NCBI RefSeq assembly: GCF_014649015.1
Contig: NZ_BMSF01000005.1
Coordinates: forward strand, 1 to 64,000
Direction: 5' to 3'
Length of the DNA: 64,000 bases
Source of the DNA: Streptomyces narbonensis
GTDB taxonomy: Bacteria > Actinomycetota > Actinomycetes > Streptomycetales > Streptomycetaceae
The position numbers and the translations under genes were made by a program. The notes beneath the pieces are model-generated. The model was not told the DNA's origin and did no database searches. It saw only the letters and a list, made by a program, of their open reading frames with translations. This document shows positions 27,746-36,861 of the stretch, one piece after another (position 1 is the stretch's first letter; every line of letters begins with the position of its first letter).

Positions 27746-29356
27746 ATGACCGAGACCCGTCCCTCCACGCCCACCGCTCCCACCCGGCGCGCCACCCTGC
27801 GCGCCGCGGGCGGCGGCGCCCTGCTCCTCGGGCTCGGTGTCACGGGCTGCCGCTCGGCGGTCTCCGAGGCCGGCTCCCCGGCGGGCGAGGCCGGCGAGGC
27901 GGGCAAGGCGAGTACCGAGCCCAGGCGCGGCGGCACCCTCAGTGTCGCCGTCAACGCGGACTTCACGCCCAGCCTGCTCTTCGCCCAGAGCGCCCAGTCG
28001 CTCCAGCAGCGGCTGATCTACAACACCCTCACCCGCTACGACGACCGGCTGAAGCCCCAGCCGGAGCTGGCCACCTCCTGGGAGTACGCGAAGGACGGCC
28101 GCTCCCTCACCCTCGCCCTGCGCACCGGGGTCACCTTCCACGACGGCCGTCCCTTCACCGCCGACGACGTGATCTTCGCGGTGGAGAACCTTCAGAGTCC
28201 GCTCCGCGCAGCACAGTTGAGGGCCACGGCCGCCGTCGTCACCGGCTTCGAGAAGCGCGGCGACCACGAACTGGTCCTGAAGCTCGCCCACCCGGTGAAC
28301 AACCTCTTCGACCTCTTCGAGTTCATGATCATCGCCGATCGGAACAGCGTCGAGGACGCCGTCACCGGCAAGAGGCTGAACGGCACGGGACCCTTCCGGC
28401 TGACCCGGTGGAGCCCCGGCTCCGGGCTCAGCCTCCGCCGCAACGAGACGTACTGGCGCCCCGGCCGTCCCTACCTCGACGGCGTCGAGCTCCGCGTCGT
28501 GCCCCAGGCCGACGCACTCCTCTCCTCCCTCAGGACCGGCCAGTCCCAGCTCTCCTTCAGCGTCCCCGGCAAGAACCTCTCCGTCGTCGCCGCCACCCCC
28601 GAACTTGCCATCAGCCAGTACTCCACGGGCGGCGGAGCCGTCTACCTCGGCGTCAACACCACCGTCGCCCCGCTGGACGACAAGACCGTCCGGCAGGCCC
28701 TCGCCTGGGCCATCGACCGCGAGCGGATCCTCAAGCAGGTCCTCGGCGGCTACGGCCTCGCCTCCGCCGCTCCCTGGCCCAAGTCCTCGCCCGCCTTCAC
28801 CGAGGCAGGCCGCACCCACTACACCCACAACCCCGGAAAGGCCCGCGAACTCCTCCGGTCCGCCGGGCACACCCGGCTCGACCTGCCCCTGCTCCACGTC
28901 AACCTGCCCGGCGAGACGGCGGTCGCCGAGGCCGTCCAGTACGACCTCCGGCAGATAGGCGTCCACGTCACGCTCCAGCCCACCGACTCCGCCGCCGCCC
29001 AGAAGAACCTCATCTCCCAGAACATGCCCGGCCTCTGGACGATGGGCCACGGCTTCGCCCAGGTCCAGCCCTCCACCCTCGCCGTCAGCGCCTACCCCTT
29101 CAACGAGGCCAAGAACACGTCCAGGTTCCGCTCCGCCGCCTACACGAAGGTCGTCCGCGAGGCCTGGACCGGCCCGGCCGAGGGCGCTCGCGCCAACGCC
29201 CTCCGGGAGAAGATCACCGACACCCTGCTCGACGAGGCGTTCATCATCGACCTGGCCATCCGCGGCTCCGTCCAGGTCTCCGCCAGGAAGCTCCACGGCG
29301 TCACGCTCAACAAGTTCACCTACCTCAACCTCGACGACGCCTACCTGGCGGGCTGA
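27746..29356 (+). CDS. ABC importer substrate-binding lipoprotein (family 5)
   Basis: 536 residues. An N-terminal RRATLRAAGGGALLLGLGV-TGC pattern gives a twin-arginine-like signal with a lipobox, cysteine about residue 35, so the protein is a membrane-anchored lipoprotein outside the cell. The mature part is a dipeptide/nickel/oligopeptide-type SBP_bac_5 protein (RRGGTLSVAVNADFTPSL, TFHDGRPFTADDVIFAVENL, RNETYWRPGRPYLDGVELRVV, and QALAWAIDRERIL). This family also binds sulfated or glycosidic small molecules in some systems; here the operon makes a sulfate ester the most likely cargo. The gene follows the long leader and is separated from the permease by one base. Confidence 0.93.
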   Translation: MTETRPSTPTAPTRRATLRAAGGGALLLGLGVTGCRSAVSEAGSPAGEAGEAGKASTEPRRGGTLSVAVNADFTPSLLFAQSAQSLQQRLIYNTLTRYDDRLKPQPELATSWEYAKDGRSLTLALRTGVTFHDGRPFTADDVIFAVENLQSPLRAAQLRATAAVVTGFEKRGDHELVLKLAHPVNNLFDLFEFMIIADRNSVEDAVTGKRLNGTGPFRLTRWSPGSGLSLRRNETYWRPGRPYLDGVELRVVPQADALLSSLRTGQSQLSFSVPGKNLSVVAATPELAISQYSTGGGAVYLGVNTTVAPLDDKTVRQALAWAIDRERILKQVLGGYGLASAAPWPKSSPAFTEAGRTHYTHNPGKARELLRSAGHTRLDLPLLHVNLPGETAVAEAVQYDLRQIGVHVTLQPTDSAAAQKNLISQNMPGLWTMGHGFAQVQPSTLAVSAYPFNEAKNTSRFRSAAYTKVVREAWTGPAEGARANALREKITDTLLDEAFIIDLAIRGSVQVSARKLHGVTLNKFTYLNLDDAYLAG

Positions 29357-29357
29357 G

Positions 29358-30302
29358 ATGCGCGGCTATCTGCTGCGGAGGCTCCCCTCCGCCCTCTTCG
29401 TCCTCCTCCTCGCCTCCCTCCTCGTCTTCGCCGTGCTCCGGCTGGTCCCCGGCGACCCCGCGGCCGTCCTCGCCGGACCCGACGCGAGCGCCGAGGCCGA
29501 GGCCGCCATCCGGGCGAGCCTCGGCCTCGACGATCCGCTGCCCGCCCAGTACGCGCGGTGGATCGGCGGCCTCCTCACCGGCGACCTCGGACCCTCGTAC
29601 GCGATCGGTGGCCGGACCGCCGACCTGATCGGCGACGGCATCGGCGCCACGGTCGAACTCACCCTCGGCGCCCTGCTGTTCGTCATCGTCCTCGGCGCCG
29701 CCTTCGGCATGGTCGGCGCGACCTCCCGCAACCGCTGGCTCCGCGGCACCGTCCGGATCCTCACCACCGGAGCGCTCGCCGTCCCGCCCTTCGTCACCGG
29801 CGTCCTCCTCGTCCTCCTCTTCGCCGTCCTCCTCGGCGTCCTGCCCCCGGGCGGCCGCGTCCCGCTCCTCACCGCACCCGACCTGGGCGTCCAGTACCTG
29901 CTACTGCCCGCCCTCTGCCTCGCCCTGCCCAGCGCCGCCGTCCTCGGCCGCTACCTGGAGGACAGCATCGGGCGCGCCCTCTCCGAGGACTACGTCCGCA
30001 CCGCCACCGCGGCCGGCATCGCCCCCCGCCGCCTGCTGTGGCGCCACGCCCTGCCGAACGCCCTTCCGCCCGTCGTCACCCTCCTCGGCATGCAGACCGG
30101 GCACCTCCTCGGCGGAGCCGTGCTCGTCGAGGCGATCTTCGCCTGGCCGGGCCTCGGCCAACTCGCCGAACAGGCCCTGGTCCGCCGGGACTACCCCGTC
30201 GTCCAGGACCTCCTGCTCCTCCTCGTCACCGTCTTCGTCCTCGTCCAGCTCGTGACCGACCTCGTCCACGCCTGGCTCGACCCCCGGATCAGGTGGGAGT
30301 GA
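29358..30302 (+). CDS. ABC permease (DppB type)
   Basis: 314 residues, six membrane helices. A DppB/OppB-like protein: the N-terminal LLRRLPSALFVLLLASLLVFAVLRLVPGDPAAV is characteristic, and the EAA loop for ATPase contact is visible as YVRTATAAGIAPRRLLWRHALPNALPPVV. The start ATG follows the preceding stop by one base, so translation is coupled. It forms the membrane channel with the next gene. Confidence 0.95.
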   Translation: MRGYLLRRLPSALFVLLLASLLVFAVLRLVPGDPAAVLAGPDASAEAEAAIRASLGLDDPLPAQYARWIGGLLTGDLGPSYAIGGRTADLIGDGIGATVELTLGALLFVIVLGAAFGMVGATSRNRWLRGTVRILTTGALAVPPFVTGVLLVLLFAVLLGVLPPGGRVPLLTAPDLGVQYLLLPALCLALPSAAVLGRYLEDSIGRALSEDYVRTATAAGIAPRRLLWRHALPNALPPVVTLLGMQTGHLLGGAVLVEAIFAWPGLGQLAEQALVRRDYPVVQDLLLLLVTVFVLVQLVTDLVHAWLDPRIRWE

Positions 30303-30307
30303 CCCCC

Positions 30308-31186
30308 ATGACCACCCTCGCAGCGGCCCAGAAGGCCCCTCTCGACAGCCGGACCGGAAAGCCCCGCCGGCCCCGCCACCCCTACCGGGCCGCCCTGGCC
30401 ACCGCTCGCGGCCGCACCGGTCTCGGCCTGGTGCTCCTGGTCGTCCTCGCCGGGCTCCTCGCCCCGCTCCTCGCCGGGCACGGCCCCACCGACCAGAGCG
30501 CCCTCGCGCTCGCCGGTCCCGGCACCCCCGGACATCCGCTGGGCACCGACGACCTCGGCCGCGACCTCCTCGCCCGCCTCCTCCACGGCATCCGCGCGGA
30601 CCTCGGAATCATCGCCGTCGCCGTACCCCTCGGCGCCGTCCTCGGCTGCCTCCTCGCCCTGGCGGCGGCCTGCCACCCGCTCGCGGACACCGTCGTCCAG
30701 CGGGCCTTCGACCTCGTCCTCGCCTTCCCCGGACTGATCCTGGCGCTCGCCGTCACCGCGATCCTCGGCCCAGGCCGGGTGCCCGTGATCCTCGTCATCG
30801 CCCTCGCGGAGATCCCCGTCTTCGGGCGGCTCCTCCGCACGGGCATCCTCGTCCAGCGCGGCCGGGAGTACGTGACGGCCGCCCGCGTCGGCGGGACCTC
30901 CGGCGGCCGGATCCTCACCCGGCACATCCTGCCCAACGCCGCCGACCCGCTCGTCGTCCAGTTCGCGGTCTCCCTCACCGTCGCCGTGTTCATCGAGGGC
31001 GCCATGAGCTTCCTCGGCGTGGGGGTACGGCCTCCCGAACCCACCCTCGGAGCCGTACTCAGCCAGTCCATGCCCTATCTCGCCCAGGCCCCGCACTTCG
31101 CCGCGGGACCGCTCGTGACCGTGACCGCGCTCGTCCTCGGCCTCTCCCTGACCGCCGAGGCACTGAGCCGGGAGATACGCCGATGA
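30308..31186 (+). CDS. ABC permease (DppC type)
   Basis: 292 residues from ATG 30308; the frame runs further upstream but overlaps the DppB gene. The N-terminal GLGLVLLVVLAGLLAPLLAGHGPTD and HPLGTDDLGRDLLARLLHGIRADL are the typical DppC opening, and the EAA loop is YVTAARVGGTSGGRILTRHILPNAADPLVV. Six membrane helices. It pairs with the DppB-like permease. Its last codons overlap the ATPase gene by 4 bases. Confidence 0.94.
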   Translation: MTTLAAAQKAPLDSRTGKPRRPRHPYRAALATARGRTGLGLVLLVVLAGLLAPLLAGHGPTDQSALALAGPGTPGHPLGTDDLGRDLLARLLHGIRADLGIIAVAVPLGAVLGCLLALAAACHPLADTVVQRAFDLVLAFPGLILALAVTAILGPGRVPVILVIALAEIPVFGRLLRTGILVQRGREYVTAARVGGTSGGRILTRHILPNAADPLVVQFAVSLTVAVFIEGAMSFLGVGVRPPEPTLGAVLSQSMPYLAQAPHFAAGPLVTVTALVLGLSLTAEALSREIRR

Positions 31187-33081
31187 CCACCCCGCCGCTC
31201 CTCGAAGTCCAGGGCCTGGACGTGGAGTTCACCACCCCCGACGGCGGAGCGCTGCACGCCGTCCGGGAGGTGTCCTTCACCCTCCGCCGGGGCGAGACGC
31301 TCGCCGTGGTCGGCGAGTCGGGCTCGGGCAAATCCACCACCGCCCTCGCCCTGCTCCGCATGCTCCCCGGCACCGGCCGGATCACCGGCGGGGCCGTCCG
31401 TCTCGACGGGCAGGACCTCGCCACCGCCGACGAGCCCGCGCTCCGAGCCGTGCGCGGAGCCCGTGTCGGCATGGTCTTCCAGGACCCGATGACGGCCCTC
31501 AACCCCGTCCTCACCGTCGGCCGCCACCTCGACGAGGTGCTGCGGGCGCACGGAGGGCGGGACAGGAAGGCCCGCCGCACCCGGGCCGTCGAACTCCTCG
31601 CCCTCGTCGGCATCCCCGACCCCGAGCGCCGCCTCGACGACCACCCCCACCAGTTCTCCGGCGGCCAGCGCCAGCGCGTCCTCATCGCCATGGCGCTGGC
31701 CGGCGAACCCGACATCCTCCTCGCCGACGAACCCACGACCGCCCTCGACGCCACCGTCCAGGACCAGATCCTCACCCTCCTCGGCGACCTCACCCGCACC
31801 ACCGGCACCGCGCTCGTCCTCATCACCCACAACATGGGCGTCGTCGCCCGCGCCTGCGACCGCGTCCTCGTCATGTACGGCGGCACCGTCGTCGAGGACG
31901 GTCCCACCGCCGAGGTCCTCTCACGCCCCCGCCACCCCTACACCGCCGGCCTGCTCGCCGCCGTGCCCCGGCTCTCCGCCCCCTCCGGCACCCGGCTCAC
32001 CGGCATCCCCGGCACCCCGCCCGACCTCTCCCTGCCCCTCGCCGGCTGCGCCTTCGCGGCCCGCTGCACCCTCGCCGAGGCCCGCTGCCACACGGCCGCA
32101 CCGACGCTCACCGAGGTCGCGGGCACGGGCGGCGACACCGTCACCGGCACCGCCACCGGAGCGGGGACGGGCACGGACACCGGGTCCGTCCGCGCCGCCT
32201 GCCTCCTCGCCGCCGAGCGCACCGACCCCCTGCCGCCGCCCCCGCCGCCCGCCCGGATCGACCGGCCCGCGCCCGGCGCCGTCGTCCTGCGCGCCGAAGG
32301 GCTCCGCAAGACGTACAAGAGCCGCCGCCGCTCCTTCACCGCCCTCGACCACGTCTCCCTCACCCTCGCCGCGGGCGAGACCCTCGGCATCGTCGGCGAG
32401 TCGGGCTCCGGCAAGTCCACCCTCGCGCGGGTCCTCGCCCACGCCCACCCCGCCGACGGCGGCCGGATCCTGCTCGACGGCCAGGACGTCACCCGCCCGG
32501 GCCGGGCGGCGCTGCACTCCGTCCGCCGCCGCGTCCAGATGGTCTTCCAGGACCCGTACGCCTCGCTCAACCCCCGCATGACCGTGGGCGAGATCGTCGC
32601 CGAACCCCTGCGCGCCTTCGGGACCGTCGCACCGGGGGAGCGCGCCGAGCGCGTCGCGGAACTCCTGCGGCTCGTCGGCCTCGACCCCGCCGCCGCCGAC
32701 CGGCACCCGCGCTCCTTCTCCGGCGGCCAGCGCCAGCGCGTCGGCATCGCCCGCGCCCTCGCCCCCGAGCCCGCCGTCCTCATCTGCGACGAACCCGTCT
32801 CCGCGCTCGACGTCTCCGTCCAGGCCCAGATCGTCGGCCTCCTCACCGACCTCCAGCGCGACCTGGGCCTCGCCCTCGTCTTCATCGCACACGACCTGGC
32901 CGTCGTCCGCCAGGTCAGCCACCGCATCGCGGTGATGCACGAGGGCCGGATCGTCGAGACCGCCGCCGCCGACGAGCTGTGCGAGCGCCCCCGCGACCCG
33001 TACACCCGCGCGCTGCTGGCCGCCGCGCCCGAACCCGTGCCCGTACGGGCACGCCTACCCGTCGGGGCGGTGTCCGCGTGA
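31183..33081 (+). CDS. Fused double ABC ATPase (DppD-DppF type)
   Basis: 632 residues with two complete ATPase halves. Half 1: Walker A ESGSGKSTTALALLRML (about 44-56), signature FSGGQRQRVL, Walker B ILLADEPTTALD. Half 2: Walker A ESGSGKSTLARVLAHA (about 405), signature FSGGQRQRVGIARAL, Walker B VLICDEPVSALDVS. A linker rich in Thr/Gly and Pro joins them; a CAFAARCTLAEARC segment near residue 290 carries the Cys cluster usual for the DppD C-terminal part, possibly binding a metal. Peptide-family importers normally use two separate genes, so this is a fused version, common in actinomycetes. The start ATG overlaps the previous stop (ATGA). Confidence 0.95.
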   Translation: MTTPPLLEVQGLDVEFTTPDGGALHAVREVSFTLRRGETLAVVGESGSGKSTTALALLRMLPGTGRITGGAVRLDGQDLATADEPALRAVRGARVGMVFQDPMTALNPVLTVGRHLDEVLRAHGGRDRKARRTRAVELLALVGIPDPERRLDDHPHQFSGGQRQRVLIAMALAGEPDILLADEPTTALDATVQDQILTLLGDLTRTTGTALVLITHNMGVVARACDRVLVMYGGTVVEDGPTAEVLSRPRHPYTAGLLAAVPRLSAPSGTRLTGIPGTPPDLSLPLAGCAFAARCTLAEARCHTAAPTLTEVAGTGGDTVTGTATGAGTGTDTGSVRAACLLAAERTDPLPPPPPPARIDRPAPGAVVLRAEGLRKTYKSRRRSFTALDHVSLTLAAGETLGIVGESGSGKSTLARVLAHAHPADGGRILLDGQDVTRPGRAALHSVRRRVQMVFQDPYASLNPRMTVGEIVAEPLRAFGTVAPGERAERVAELLRLVGLDPAAADRHPRSFSGGQRQRVGIARALAPEPAVLICDEPVSALDVSVQAQIVGLLTDLQRDLGLALVFIAHDLAVVRQVSHRIAVMHEGRIVETAAADELCERPRDPYTRALLAAAPEPVPVRARLPVGAVSA

Positions 33082-34007
33082 GCGCCTGCTGCACCCCGGG
33101 ACGCGGCTGTTCGGGAGGTCCCGGCGCCGCCCCCGCCGTCGAACCGCTCCCGTCACCGACCGTCCGGACCGCTCCCCCGCCCCGCACCATGGCGGAGCTG
33201 CCCGGCGGCACCTTCCGCATGGGCGACTCCTCCGGCGAGGGCTACCCGGCCGACAGCGAAGGGCCCGTGCGGGAGGTCACCGTCGCCCCCTTCGCGATCG
33301 ACACGACCGCCGTCACCAACGCCCGGTACGCGGCCTTCGTCCGGGCCACCGGATACCGCACCGACGCCGAACGCCACGGCTCCTCCTTCGTCTTCCACCT
33401 CCTGCTCCACCCCGCCGCCGCGCACCACGTCCTCGGCCGGGTCCCACAGGCCCCCTGGTGGCTCGGCGTCACCGGGACCGCCTGGCACGCCCCCGAGGGC
33501 CCGGGCTCCGACGTCGAAGGCCGCGCCGACCACCCCGTCGTCCACGTCTCGTACGACGACGCCCTCGCCTACTGCGCCTGGGCGGGCGTCCGGCTGCCCA
33601 CCGAGGCCGAATGGGAGTACGCCGCACGCGGCGGCCTCGACGGCGCCCGCTACCCCTGGGGCGACGACTTCACCCCCGGCGGCGAGGAACGGTGCAACAC
33701 CTGGACCGGCGACTTCCCGTACCGCTCCGACCGGCCCGGCGGACGCGTCGGCACCGTACCCGTCACCGCCTACGCCCCCAACGCCTACGGCCTCCACAAC
33801 ACCTCCGGCAACGTCTGGGAGTGGTGCCAGGACGCCTTCGGCCCGGGCGAGCGGGTCATCCGGGGCGGCTCCTACCTCTGCCACGCCTCCTACTGCAACC
33901 GCTACCGGGTCGCCGCCCGCTCCCACAACACCCCCGACTCCTCGACCGGCCACGGCGGATTCCGCACAGCCCGATCGCTTCCTCCGGAAGGACCCGCCCC
34001 CGCATGA
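33078..34007 (+). CDS. Formylglycine-generating enzyme (sulfatase activator)
   Basis: 309 residues from a GTG overlapping the previous stop (GTGA). It matches the Streptomyces FGE: ELPGGTFRMGDSSGEGYPADSEGPVREV, VRLPTEAEWEYAARGGLDGARYPWGDD, NTSGNVWEWC, and the active site RGGSYLCHASYCNRYRVAARS with Cys268 and Cys273. These two Cys bind copper and oxidise the cysteine of a CxPxR sulfatase to Ca-formylglycine in the cytosol. An extra cysteine-rich start (SACCTPGRGC, residues 2-11) precedes the fold and could be a redox or metal handle. Length is close to the S. coelicolor enzyme, and the sulfatase is the next gene (4-base overlap), so the pair is dedicated. Confidence 0.96.
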   Translation: MSACCTPGRGCSGGPGAAPAVEPLPSPTVRTAPPPRTMAELPGGTFRMGDSSGEGYPADSEGPVREVTVAPFAIDTTAVTNARYAAFVRATGYRTDAERHGSSFVFHLLLHPAAAHHVLGRVPQAPWWLGVTGTAWHAPEGPGSDVEGRADHPVVHVSYDDALAYCAWAGVRLPTEAEWEYAARGGLDGARYPWGDDFTPGGEERCNTWTGDFPYRSDRPGGRVGTVPVTAYAPNAYGLHNTSGNVWEWCQDAFGPGERVIRGGSYLCHASYCNRYRVAARSHNTPDSSTGHGGFRTARSLPPEGPAPA

Positions 34008-36319
34008 GCTCCGCACCCCGCCGCGACCCCTACGAAGGCTTCGCCGGCCGCGTCGGCCGCACATTCGCCGACTCCGAACCCGCCTGGCCCAGCCGTACGA
34101 CCCCACCCGCCAAGGCACCCAACATCGTCGTCGTCCTCGTCGACGACATGGGCTTCAGCGACATCGGCCCCTTCGGCTCGGAGATCCCCACACCCGTCCT
34201 CGACGGCCTCGCCGACGACGGCGTACGGCTCACCAACTACCACACCATGCCGCTCTGCTCACCGGCCCGCGCCGCCCTGCTCACCGGCCTCAACCCGCAC
34301 CGCGTCGGCTACGCCATGGTCGCCAACGCGGACCCCGGCTTCCCCGGCTACGGCATGGAGGTCGCCGACGACATCCCCACCCTCGCCGAACTCCTCCACG
34401 ACGCCGGCTACGCCACCTACGCCGTCGGAAAGTGGCACCTCGTCCGCGACTCCGCCTCCAACGCCGCCGACGAACGCGCCAACTGGCCCCTCCAGAAGGG
34501 CTTCGACCAGTACTACGGCGTCCTGGAAGGCCTCACCAGCCTCTTCCACCCGCACCAACTGGTCAGGGACAACAGCCCCCTCGACATCGACGAGTTCCCC
34601 GACGACTACTACTACACCGACGACATCACCGACCAGGCCGTCTCCATGGTGAAGTCGCTGCGCGCCCACGACCCCGACAAGCCCTTCTTCCTCTACCTCG
34701 CCCACAACGCCGTCCACGGCCCCCTCCAGGCCAAGCCCGAGGACATCGCCCGTCACCGCGGCCGCTACGACGAGGGCTGGGACACCCTGCGCGAGCGCCG
34801 CTTCGCCGCCCAGCTCGCCGCCGGGCTCTTCCCGCCCGGCACCGAACTCCCCGCCCGCAACAGCGAGGCAGGACTCGACGTCCCCGCCTGGGACACCCTC
34901 ACCGCCGACCGACAGCGCCTCTACGCCCGCTACATGGAGGTCTACGCGGCCCTCGTCGACAACATCGACCAGAACCTCGGCCGACTCACCGACACCCTCG
35001 CCGCCCTCGGCGAACTCGACAACACCATCATCGTCTTCACCTCCGACAACGGCGGCACCGGCGAGGGCGGCCCCGAGGGCACCCGCTCCTACTTCAGCCG
35101 CTTCGTCCACCACCCCCGCCTCCCCGGCGACTGGGACCCCGACGTCGACCGCGACCCCGAACTCATCGGCGGCCCCCGCAGCCTCGTCCACTACCCGCGC
35201 GGCTGGGGCATGGCCTCCAACACGCCCTTCCGCCTCTACAAGGGCCACACCTACGCGGGCGGCGTCCGCGTCCCCTTCGTCCTCACCTGGCCCGAAGGCA
35301 CCCGCGACGGCCGACTCGCCACCGGGCTGCGCCCCCAGTACCAGTACGTCACCGACATCGCGCCCACCCTCCTCGAACTCGCCGGCCTCACCCGCCCCGA
35401 GAGTCGCAGGGGCATCCCCCTCCAGGAGCCCGACGGCATCAGCTTCACCCCCGTCCTCGCCGACCCCGCCCACGCCTCGACCCACCCCGAGCAGTACTGC
35501 GAGATGACCGGCAACCGCAGCCACTACCGCGACGGCCGCAAACTCGTCACCCTCCACCGACCCGGCACCCCCTACGACGACACCGAATGGGCCCTCTACG
35601 ACATCAGGACCGACCCCACCGAGATCCACGACCTCGCGGCGGAACAGCCCGGACTCGTCAAGGAGCTCTCGGCCGCCTGGGAGGAGGCCGCCTGGCGCAA
35701 CGGCGTCTTCCCGCTCCCCGACCACAGCGGCGCCCTCGCCCGACGCAACCCCGCCGAACAGCGCCTCACCGGGCCGCTCACCCTGCTCCCCGGCACCCCG
35801 GAACTGGAGCGCTACCGCTCCTCACGGCTGGTCTCCCTGCGCTCCTTCGCGATCGAGGTCCTCGTCGACGAGACCGGCGACGGCGTCCTCGTCTCCCACG
35901 GCGACCAGGGCGGCGGCTACAGCCTCTACGCCGAGAACGGCCGGCTGACGTTCGCATACAACGAGTACGGCCGCCTCCACGAGACGGACGCGGGCCCGCT
36001 GGCCGAGGGCCCGCACGAGGTCCTGCTCACCGCCACCGCCGAGGAGGGACTCCGCTGGCGGTTCACCGTGACCGTGGACGGCGAGCAGCGCGCCGCCCCC
36101 GACAGCGTCCACCAACTCATCGGCATGGCGCCCTTCCAGGGCATCAGCGTGGGCGTCGACCGCAAGTCGCCCGTCTCCTGGCCCCTCTTCGAACGCCACC
36201 GCTCCTTCCGCTTCACCGGCCGCCTCCGCTCCGTCACCTACCGGCCCGGAGCGCCGGGCCCGGACGCGCCCGAAACCGTCGCCACGGCGCTCAAGGAGGC
36301 GGCGGCCGCCTTCGAATGA
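34004..36319 (+). CDS. Formylglycine-dependent sulfatase (arylsulfatase type)
   Basis: 771 residues from ATG 34004. The N-terminal metal site is NIVVVLVDDMGFSD (Asp47, Asp48) and the modified residue is Cys85 in PLCSPARAALLTG, a canonical CxPxR motif. YAVGKWHL, and VFTSDNGG with the second Asp-Asn pair, complete the calcium/sulfate site. The extra 230 residues at the C-terminus (after about 540) form a beta-rich domain as in large actinobacterial arylsulfatases. I see no signal peptide or Tat motif, so it acts inside the cell on imported esters. It releases inorganic sulfate from a sulfate ester; aryl or sugar sulfate is not decided. Last gene of the operon. Confidence 0.95.
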   Translation: MSSAPRRDPYEGFAGRVGRTFADSEPAWPSRTTPPAKAPNIVVVLVDDMGFSDIGPFGSEIPTPVLDGLADDGVRLTNYHTMPLCSPARAALLTGLNPHRVGYAMVANADPGFPGYGMEVADDIPTLAELLHDAGYATYAVGKWHLVRDSASNAADERANWPLQKGFDQYYGVLEGLTSLFHPHQLVRDNSPLDIDEFPDDYYYTDDITDQAVSMVKSLRAHDPDKPFFLYLAHNAVHGPLQAKPEDIARHRGRYDEGWDTLRERRFAAQLAAGLFPPGTELPARNSEAGLDVPAWDTLTADRQRLYARYMEVYAALVDNIDQNLGRLTDTLAALGELDNTIIVFTSDNGGTGEGGPEGTRSYFSRFVHHPRLPGDWDPDVDRDPELIGGPRSLVHYPRGWGMASNTPFRLYKGHTYAGGVRVPFVLTWPEGTRDGRLATGLRPQYQYVTDIAPTLLELAGLTRPESRRGIPLQEPDGISFTPVLADPAHASTHPEQYCEMTGNRSHYRDGRKLVTLHRPGTPYDDTEWALYDIRTDPTEIHDLAAEQPGLVKELSAAWEEAAWRNGVFPLPDHSGALARRNPAEQRLTGPLTLLPGTPELERYRSSRLVSLRSFAIEVLVDETGDGVLVSHGDQGGGYSLYAENGRLTFAYNEYGRLHETDAGPLAEGPHEVLLTATAEEGLRWRFTVTVDGEQRAAPDSVHQLIGMAPFQGISVGVDRKSPVSWPLFERHRSFRFTGRLRSVTYRPGAPGPDAPETVATALKEAAAAFE

Positions 36320-36433
36320 CGAAGAGCGGGCGGTGCCGCCCGGCGGACTCCCGGGGAGCGCCCGACGGGGCGGGGTCGGGGCCGGGGCGAATTCCACCGG
36401 CTCCCACCCCACCCGACCTGCCACAATGTCCCG

Positions 36434-36826
36434 ATGACCCAGGATCCCGACATCGCCGAGGCCATCGCGGGCGAACTGCGCCTACTCGACCCGGCCGTAC
36501 GCGTCTCCCGTGCCGGCGCCGCCGAACTGCTCGACCCCGACTTCGTCGAGGTCGGCTCCTCCGGCCGCCGCTGGACGTACGAGGAGATGCTCGCCGAGCT
36601 GCCCGAGATGGACGGCGCCGCGGAGGACGGCCCGCGCCACGAGACAGCCGAGGTCACGGGCACGCTCCTCGCCCCCGGACTCGTCCACGTCACCTACGAC
36701 TCGGTCCTCGACGGCCGGCGTTCCCGCCGCAGCTCCCTGTGGCGCCGGCCGCCCGGGGCGACGGCCGACGCACCCCTGCGGCTGTACTACCACCAGGGCA
36801 CGCCCGTCCCCGAGGGCCGCGTCTGA
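36434..36826 (+). CDS. DUF4440/NTF2-like small protein
   Basis: 130 residues. The opening IAEAIAGELRLLDPAVRVSRAGAAELLDPDFVEVGSSGRRWTYEEMLAEL is typical of the short SnoaL/DUF4440 group: a helix leading into the curved sheet, with DFVEVGSSG the first strand. TLLAPGLVHVTYDSVLD and SSLWRR supply the others. The pocket is small and the ligand unknown. It sits 115 bases after the sulfatase and lacks the tight spacing, so it probably has its own promoter. Confidence 0.82.
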   Translation: MTQDPDIAEAIAGELRLLDPAVRVSRAGAAELLDPDFVEVGSSGRRWTYEEMLAELPEMDGAAEDGPRHETAEVTGTLLAPGLVHVTYDSVLDGRRSRRSSLWRRPPGATADAPLRLYYHQGTPVPEGRV

Positions 36827-36861
36827 CACGGCGCCGGAACGGGGCGCCTACGGGGCGGCCG

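Noticed and set aside
29358..33081. The importer as an ordinary oligopeptide or nickel transporter
   Set aside because: Family alone would suggest this, but overlap with the formylglycine-generating enzyme and sulfatase genes and the cysteine leader makes sulfur uptake more likely. It is kept as the alternative.
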